A stretch of DNA of 64,000 bases from Trifolium pratense (taxonomy: Eukaryota > Streptophyta > Magnoliopsida > Fabales > Fabaceae): contig NC_060065.1 in assembly GCF_020283565.1 (NCBI RefSeq), forward strand, positions 55,093,489 through 55,157,488. Direction: 5' to 3'. Every line of letters begins with the position of its first letter. Position 1 is the stretch's first letter. Shown piece by piece: positions 57,612 to 64,000 of the stretch. The translations under genes and the position numbers were made by a program. A model generated the notes under the pieces. That model was not told the DNA's origin. It was given only the letters and a program-made list of their open reading frames with translations, and did not search any database.

Positions 57612-58877
57612 TAGTTTTATTGATAGTTTACAACCAGGTTAATGTTATATCATTATATGTATTCTTATGTTGTCATTCTATTTAATAAATATGTATCAAT
57701 TGTGGAACAAGAGTCAATAAGAACATCTGCCATTGCATATGAAAGCTCCATTTGTTTGCATCAACAACTGATAATGTAAAGATACTGTGGGTATAACGTT
57801 GATTTACATTGATCTCTCCAAATTCAGCTACATTGCTCCATAATAGATTGCCAGTTTCAGTTGTTTGGAAAGGTGAGGATTCCTTGTCTTTGGAGATAAC
57901 TGCTGGTGGCTTGGTTGGTGTGCGCTCTTTTAGGTATGTGATGATGGATCTTTTTTAAACTGTTTTGTTCTGAATGTTTTTCAGTTTTAGTTTATGGTCG
58001 GGTTTGAAATTTACATATGAATTTAACTGTTATTGGTAAGAAAATATGCATGAAAATGGGATGTTGTTGGCAAGAAATGAATGATTTTGTGCTCTTGAGA
58101 CATTGTATCGTATTCAAGTGTTTCTGTCATAAATCATTGTGTCTTCACTTCAAGGAATCAAAAAGAGTCTTTTCTATACACACAACATCAAGGGATTCAT
58201 ATAAACAAACTCCTTTATTAGATAGTTTAATTGTCGATGGTTTGGTTCTATTTTTTTTATTCAGTTTAATATTTTTTTGTGTAGTTATTTTGAATCTGTT
58301 CAGATTGTGGATGCATACCTCTTGACTGATTGCTACATTTTCCTATCTACACCTTTTTTTTACCATTTTATTTTTCAGTGGTGGATTGAACTTCATTTTT
58401 CATCTATTAGGAGGGAAAATTCTACGGAGGAAGATGAGTCTGTTGAATCAATGTCTCAAGTTAATGACAATGAAGAAGTAGATTCATTTCGTGTTTACTT
58501 TTATCTATGTACTCGTCATTTATATTTTGTTTATGGTTTCTTCTTTCAGATTTTTGGGAGTGTGAAGAAACAGTAGAAAAGTGATATTAGGAGTTCCAAA
58601 GTTGATCTTGGAACCAACAAGGAATTGAAGAAGCAGAATTTAGTATATTCAACCAGGGAACTGTGGCAGGAAAAATGAAGAGAAAGAGGTAAAATACAAT
58701 CTACTTTGGTTTGCTTAGTATCTCAAAAAGTCATGGCATGTGTCATCAGTTTTTGTTGAATATAATGTTTCATGTTAGCCATCAAGAAATTATAAATTGT
58801 CACATCTTTATAATATTCCTGTATTTTTTACAGTTTATACCATTTACTGAATTGGTTAGAAATATTTCACTATCAAA
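57612..58877. other. 3' flank of the PPR gene and unassigned sequence
   Basis: The first ~100 bases are PPR 3' UTR. At about 57850-57950 and 58410-58500 there are short frames with coding-like composition (for example RRENSTEEDESVESMSQVND), possibly decayed exons of the kinase fragment that follows. I could not connect them. Confidence 0.4.
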
Positions 58878-59006
58878 GCAAACACCAGTGATCCAAGTGA
58901 AGGCGAACACCTTTATTGGAGAGTTATAAATGGACCTTTTATTAGTGTCTGGCTTCACAATGTACCTTGGGGTGCTGAAAACACAATGGCAATACCTGCT
59001 GCAAAG
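58878..59006 (+). pseudogene. Sphingosine kinase-like exon fragment
   Basis: Translation gives SDPSEGEHLYWRVINGPFIS, then VWLHNVPWGAENTMAIPAAK, ending at a GT donor. The block W+.(I/M).GPF(I/V).VWLHNVPWG.E.T is the conserved C-terminal part of plant sphingosine (long-chain base) kinases, which phosphorylate sphingoid bases. Only this segment remains: the next exon (normally starting FSDGYLDL) and the catalytic exons are not found, and the frame is closed by a stop just upstream. It is a relic of a lost or moved gene. Confidence 0.7.
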
Positions 59007-60356
59007 GTTTTTTTTGTGTGTGAACAAGAACTCAAGCATATCATTTTGTGTGAAATTGAAAACCATTCAGTTTGATGAAGTTTGCTAAATTATGTATTTT
59101 GCAATAATTTTATATACACACTTTTTGCCTCTAATATAATACTTTTGGCTTAATAATAATATCATTCACATTGCATGGCTTCAAACAATGTTAATTGTTT
59201 ATTTAATACTAGTATTTATTTAGTTAATTATTTAATATGTCGGTAAAGTTTCCCCATTTGTGAATTCAGAGTCCAACAAAAGAGTCCAACCAGAGTGACC
59301 TTTAGAGGATATGTATATGTTCTATAGAGATACATATACTTGGACTCCAGTTCAGGGAATATTATTTGTGTACCCTACAAGGGCCTACCCTTTCTTTCTC
59401 TTGGAAAATGCTTGGCTTGATTATAAGCCACATGAACAGTTGTCTAGATAACTATGTAAGGATAGACCTTGGGACAGTAGACAACACGGACAATGTTTAC
59501 TAAACAAGGGGAGAAGATCCTCTCCCATGAAAACTTTCTCAAGTGAAATCAAGGCCCTTCATTAGAATGTGAAAATAATATAAAACATGGAGAGATAATG
59601 TTTCAAGGGTGTGAATGTTCACTGCTCCCCCTTCCGGTGAATACCACACTTGAGAGGATCCCTTTCCCAAAACAAGATGTGGTAACACTTGAGACTGCTG
59701 CTAGTCCTCTAAATTTTATGTTTCAATACAATTCATATAGCTTGTTAAGGAAATTTATACCCTATATAATTGATACAGGTCATATCATACAAATAGGAAT
59801 TTATACCCTATATATGTTTTGTAGTTATTGTCTTGACTATTGAGATAATAATAATAGACTACTCCTTGTAATTAAAAACAATCATACGCTAGTTAACATT
59901 CCTGAGGGTCTTTGTAGGACTTGTAAATTTGAATATATTCACATAAAATCTAAGAATATTGCTCTAGTTAGTTCACTATGTTTTAAAGCCACCATGATTA
60001 GATAGATTGATATATCATCTATATCATCTCATGCTTTCAACAGGGAGGGAGACCTTCCCTACCTTACAACACAGCCCCTTCCTATTATGATCTAAAACTG
60101 CAATTATATTTACACAAACAGAATCTTGATTTGTCTGTCAACAAATGTTAAAATTTGAAAACTTGTTCATCCAAAGACTTTTTTATACTAAAATCCATTT
60201 ATCCAAAGACTAAGAATTGGCAGAGAGCAGAATAGCACATATTATTAGTAATTGTATCAAATTTATTACATAACCGGCAAGCAAAGTTAAAAGAGACCAA
60301 TTGTGCAACCCCTTTTCAAACATGGAATAATAGCATCAATACATTTAAGACACACA
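59007..60356. other. Intergenic, no gene seen; 3' flank of OEP16 at right
   Basis: No coding frame is supportable. The stretch 59270-59700 is less AT-rich and may be old retroelement sequence. The last ~140 bases are OEP16 3' UTR. Confidence 0.5.
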
Positions 60357-61944
60357 TTAGTAATTCCATCCATTTACGAATTCTGCAGCAGTCGCAATTG
60401 CTGCCCCTGTAATGGCATCTACTGCAATCTTGTCTGCCTTGTTGTTGGTGGCTGCAGATACTAGAGCCCCTGTCACTGCACCTCCAAAGACAGCATTCTT
60501 CTGCAGGACATCAAAAGACCAAGGGGTGTGTCTATGGTAAGAATCTCAACTGAAAACTTAAATTGAACAACAAAAGGCACAGTGCACCGCCTAAAACAAA
60601 GTTAACACACATTTGACACCCAATTTTTACAAATTCATTTCCAACCACAATGCTTGTTAATAACAGCTTGAAATTTTTGAGATTAGATGCGCCATTATAT
60701 TGAAGACAGATCCAAAAATAGTGTTTTCTCTAGGACAGAATGTACAATAATATTAAGTCTGTTTAATGTGTTTTCGACTTAGCCTATTGAGAGAATTACC
60801 CAGTCTCTGGTGCCACGGATCCTCTCTACTCCATATTCCACTCCAAGATATACGCCAGCTATAGTTCCTGTAAGCGTAGAAAAGAAAAAGAAAACATTAA
60901 AGAGAGCTAATGCATTTACTAGTAACTCACCATATTATATAATGCAATTCAAGTCTTACCCCAATATGCACCTTCTTTACACATCTTCTTCAGCTGTAAC
61001 AAAACTATATCTTATTACAAGGAACAGACCATGTCATGGTAGACAAAATATCTATTGAATGGCATTCCTTCCCTTTTGAGGATTTAGATTCTCAGCATTC
61101 ATGCAATCACACGGGGTTGCCAATTTAAATTGATAGATCAAGATCAGATGACTCATGTACCATCTTTGTATGTTGGACTTCGTTACCAAAGTCAGAACAT
61201 GGATCGTCCGATTTTGATCCGACAATTCAAAATTATGTAATTGCATCAAATGTGTGATTCATTGAAATGAGAGAATCTAAATCCAAGGGTTTCTCTGCCA
61301 TTATTTTTTGCTAGGACTAAACCTCCCAAGTCCCAACAATCTACTCTTAAACAAAGATGCATATATACCAATCTGTAAAATACTTGAAATTGGAGTGTAT
61401 GCAACAGAAAATGTAAATGTGAATTATTTAGGAATGAAGCCAACCCCAAATGAATCAACCATGATTACAACAATGTTAAATAATGAACTTACAGTTTTCT
61501 CAAAATCATTACTTGAAACGCTCCCTGGAACATACAAGATTAGTTAGTCAGACAAAGATCTTCACAAATGAAAATAATAATTCAAATAAATAAATACTAA
61601 ATAATAAAGCATCTCTAAGGATCAAAGTTTTCATCTTTTGGCTATTTTAACAAAAGGGTTTAGCAGAAGTGAAGAAATACTAACTAACCCTTTCGAACAA
61701 TATGATAGGTATCCTCTGCAAGTGCCCTTGTGGCTGCAACCTGAAAAAGATAAACAAAGTTGGTTCTGAATTCTGATTGTTTAAAAGAGGAAGAAAGAGA
61801 AAGTAAATGAAGAAGTTGAGAATGAATTACAGTTCCAATCTTCAAAAAACCATCAACAGTGAGGTTAAGATATGGATTGCCCGTCTCTATAACCACATCC
61901 ACCTGGGGAGAGGATAATGACCCTGAAATACTGCTCACAGGCAT
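60357..61944 (-). CDS. OEP16: Outer envelope pore protein 16 (chloroplast OEP16)
   Basis: Six minus-strand exons: 61944-61831, 61740-61689, 61524-61493, 60993-60960, 60867-60800 and 60500-60357, all GT-AG and in frame, giving 147 aa (pea OEP16 is about the same). The sequence starts MPVSSISGSLSSPQVDVVIE and continues GNPYLNLTVDGFLKIGTVAATRALAEDTYHIVRKG, MCKEGAYWGTIAGVYLGVEYGVERIRGTRDW, and FGGAVTGALVSAATNNKADK with ITGAAIATAAEF. OEP16 is a member of the Tim17/22 (PRAT) family with four helices in the plastid outer envelope, selective for amino acids and amines. The C-terminus VNGWNY differs from the usual INYLT-type ending, which the neighbouring paralogue keeps. Probably functional. Confidence 0.95.
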
Positions 61945-63577
61945 CTTTCACACTCACTTCTTTGTTACTTCCTTTGCTTTGTTTAGTTAGCAGCAAAGTG
62001 CTGCTCAGTGTTCACAAAGAAAAAAAAACACTAAAGATGACTGTTATGATTGAGAACATGATCTATGTATTTATACATACATTTTTTAAAAATTTAAATT
62101 AATTAATTAATAAATAAATTCACGGTTAACAAACGAGGATAGCTTCTGTATACTCCACCTGTCAGGGAAAGGGCCCAACAAGATAGACCAACTCTCACTA
62201 TTTGGCTTACTTAGATGTGTGCATGGATATCCCATTTTTATATTTTATATTTTATACTTTGATGTCGGTCTTGTTTGATAGTGCTGCTAGCTTGAAAATA
62301 AAAATAAATAAATTATTATATTATACTATATGTATTGAGATCTGAATGAATTTATTTTTCCTAGGAGGCATCATATATTTTATATTATTTTATATTGCTT
62401 CACAATTATTTAAACAATTTTACTACATTTTTTAAATATCCTTATATAACTCATTAAAAACTCTAAATTGAATTCCGTTTGACCTCACATTTATATTTTG
62501 CATTAATATTGGGTGTCCTTTGACATATGGATTTAACTAAATTTTTTATTTTATATTATTTTGCAATATCAACAAGCACCGTTCATTTTTTGCATGTAAA
62601 TGTAACCCGTTGTAGAATTGACTCAATTGAGGAACAAGATTGCAAACGTAAACGTAAATATCGGTTTTTATTATATTTTTTTTAGATGTATAGTGTATGT
62701 TCTTGGGCATAAGTTAAAGAACCGAAAAAGAATTAAAAAATTAATTTATTTTGAAAAGATAAATAAACTTTTAAGATATTATATATACAATTTCTAAGAA
62801 AATAATTCTATATTTAGCTTCATAACTTTTTTTTACTAAAACTTCATAATTTAAGCGCATAAATTAGCATTTTTCAAAAATATTTAGACTAATGTTCAGT
62901 TTTCTCACCAAAAAAAAAAAACTCAAGATGTCGTAATGATAAAGATCCGCATGACATTTGATGTATTGAGTTCATTTGAACCCGCAATTTATCATTTTTC
63001 AACACTTAATGTGTATTAATTTTGCCGCTAAACGATCGACCAAGTCTTGAATTGCGCGGCAATCCTCTTTGTGTATCATCAGTCTTTGTCTTGCCATGGT
63101 TTGAATGGAAACTCAGTTCTTGGTCTGGTACATAGGGCAATTCACTCGAGTATGCGATCGCCTAAATATGATAGACCTGCATGGGATTAATAGAAGGCTT
63201 CGACCTCTAGCGTGCGTCTCTTTTTTTCCCATGCAACATATATTCATATAAGTAAACCAGACTTAGCTATCTTTTCTTACTACAGGAAAAGACAATGTGC
63301 ACATGTTAAAATTACCCCGCAGGCTGACTCTTCCGATCCAACTCGAGCAATTTTTGTCACCGCCGAACCAAAGAAGTACTAAATTGCAAGAAAGACATGC
63401 TATCATCGAACAATTGATGGGCGAGTATAATTGATCAAAGCATGTTAAGCGACAGAGCTGAATAGCACATCTTATTGCATCGAAATTATTACATTAACAG
63501 CAAAGACAAAGGAGACCAAGTGTGCAACCCCTTTTCAAACATGCAATAATACCAACAAGACATTCACTGAAGTTGAT
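61945..63577. other. OEP16 promoter and spacer between tandem OEP16 copies
   Basis: A CT-rich leader of about 90 bp lies upstream of the ATG. Beyond about 62090 the DNA is AT-rich without genes. From about 63440 the sequence becomes alignable to 60220 onward, marking the start of the second OEP16 copy's 3' flank. Confidence 0.6.
62068..62075 (-). promoter_or_regulatory. TATA box of OEP16
   Basis: TATAAATA on the minus strand, about 125 bp before the ATG at 61944, well placed for a leader of roughly 90 nt. Confidence 0.6.
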
Positions 63578-64000
63578 TCAGGTAATGTAATTTATGAATT
63601 CTGCAGCAGTGGCAATTGCAGCACCTGTAATGGCATCTACTGCAATCTTGTCGTTTTTGTTGTTGTTGGCTGCAGATACTATAGCTCCTGTCACTGCACC
63701 TCCGATCAAGGCATTCTTCTGCGGTACATCAAAGACAAGGGAACAATGTACGGCTACGGTAAGAATCTCAAAAAATTATATTTAAATTGAACAACAAAAG
63801 ATATGGTGCACTGCCTAAAACAAAATTAACACACATTTGACACCCAATTTTTACTGATTAATTTCCAAATTTGATGCTTGTTAATATTAATAATAGCTTA
63901 AAATCTATGAGATTAGATGTCATTATATTGAAGACAAGTCCAGAATAAAGTGTTTTCTCTAGCATAGAATGTACAAGAGTCTATTTGGATTGGCTTATGT
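63578..64000 (-). CDS. OEP16: Second OEP16 copy: last exon only, gene cut by window edge
   Basis: The final exon (63718-63578, minus) encodes KNALIGGAVTGAIVSAANNN, then KNDKIAVDAITGAAIATAAE and FINYIT before TGA. It keeps the family's canonical FINY(L/I)T end. The preceding intron (63719-64000 and beyond) is clearly related to intron 5 of the first copy ('cacacatttgacacccaatt' occurs in both), and so are the 3' UTRs ('gtgcaaccccttttcaaaca' in both). The two genes are head-to-tail with a period of about 3.2 kb. The remaining exons lie right of the window. Confidence 0.9.

Noticed and set aside
58017..58576. Open frames downstream of the PPR gene as genes
   Set aside because: They are short, lack start context and conserved motifs; at most they are decayed exons of the neighbouring kinase fragment.

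Overview
The window is nuclear DNA from a flowering plant, most likely a legume (Medicago/Trifolium/pea-like). The evidence is AT-rich intergenic DNA, short GT-AG introns, plant-only gene families (DOF, U-box kinase-like, P-class PPR, OEP16), an OEP16 close to the pea protein as I remember it, and dense small transposons. The species call is inference; no search was run.

Layout, left to right. 1-960: 3' end of a Copia retrotransposon abutting an inverted copy of its own LTR end. 5188-6266 (+): DOF transcription factor with a small CACTA-type MITE just after its stop. 6.4-20 kb: no host gene, but several structurally defined transposons: a Stowaway MITE (8495-8753), a 2.6-kb non-autonomous CACTA element (10899-13545), a Helitron (14430-15185), a LINE RNase H relic (17038-17385) and a 1.3-kb retroposed element with 15-bp target duplications (18558-19857). 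20400-23323 (+): nine-exon A3-type cyclin with a very short N-terminus. 25193-27574 (+): ankyrin-RING E3 ligase of the XBAT31 type. 28-33 kb: repeats, including decayed plastid DNA (31370-31795). 33140-33409 (-): unrecognised small gene. 33836-35298 (-): plant-specific unknown protein with a short LTR element in an intron. 36683-37080: near-perfect foldback Mutator-like MITE. 37723-39723 (+): actin. 41640-45397 (+): USP/kinase-like/U-box protein with a degraded DFG motif. 45970-48626: gene fragment and MITEs. 51050-54127 (+): DUF4378 protein. 55340-57611 (+): PPR protein, probably mitochondrial. 58878-59006 (+): sphingosine-kinase-like fragment. 60357-61944 (-): OEP16, with the last exon of a tandem paralogue at 63578-63718 continuing past the right edge.

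The genes look like independent units with their own promoters; I see no cluster or pathway linking them. Exon joins were derived by hand from GT-AG sites, reading frame and family resemblance. All multi-exon models listed as CDS keep frame across every junction. Family names rest on motif recognition and recalled family sequences. I found no convincing novel multi-gene system. The most unusual items are the truncated cyclin with copies of an exon end in its intron, the kinase-like U-box protein lacking DFG, the inverted Copia junction, the retroposed element with 132-bp tandem repeats, and the plastid rDNA insertion.
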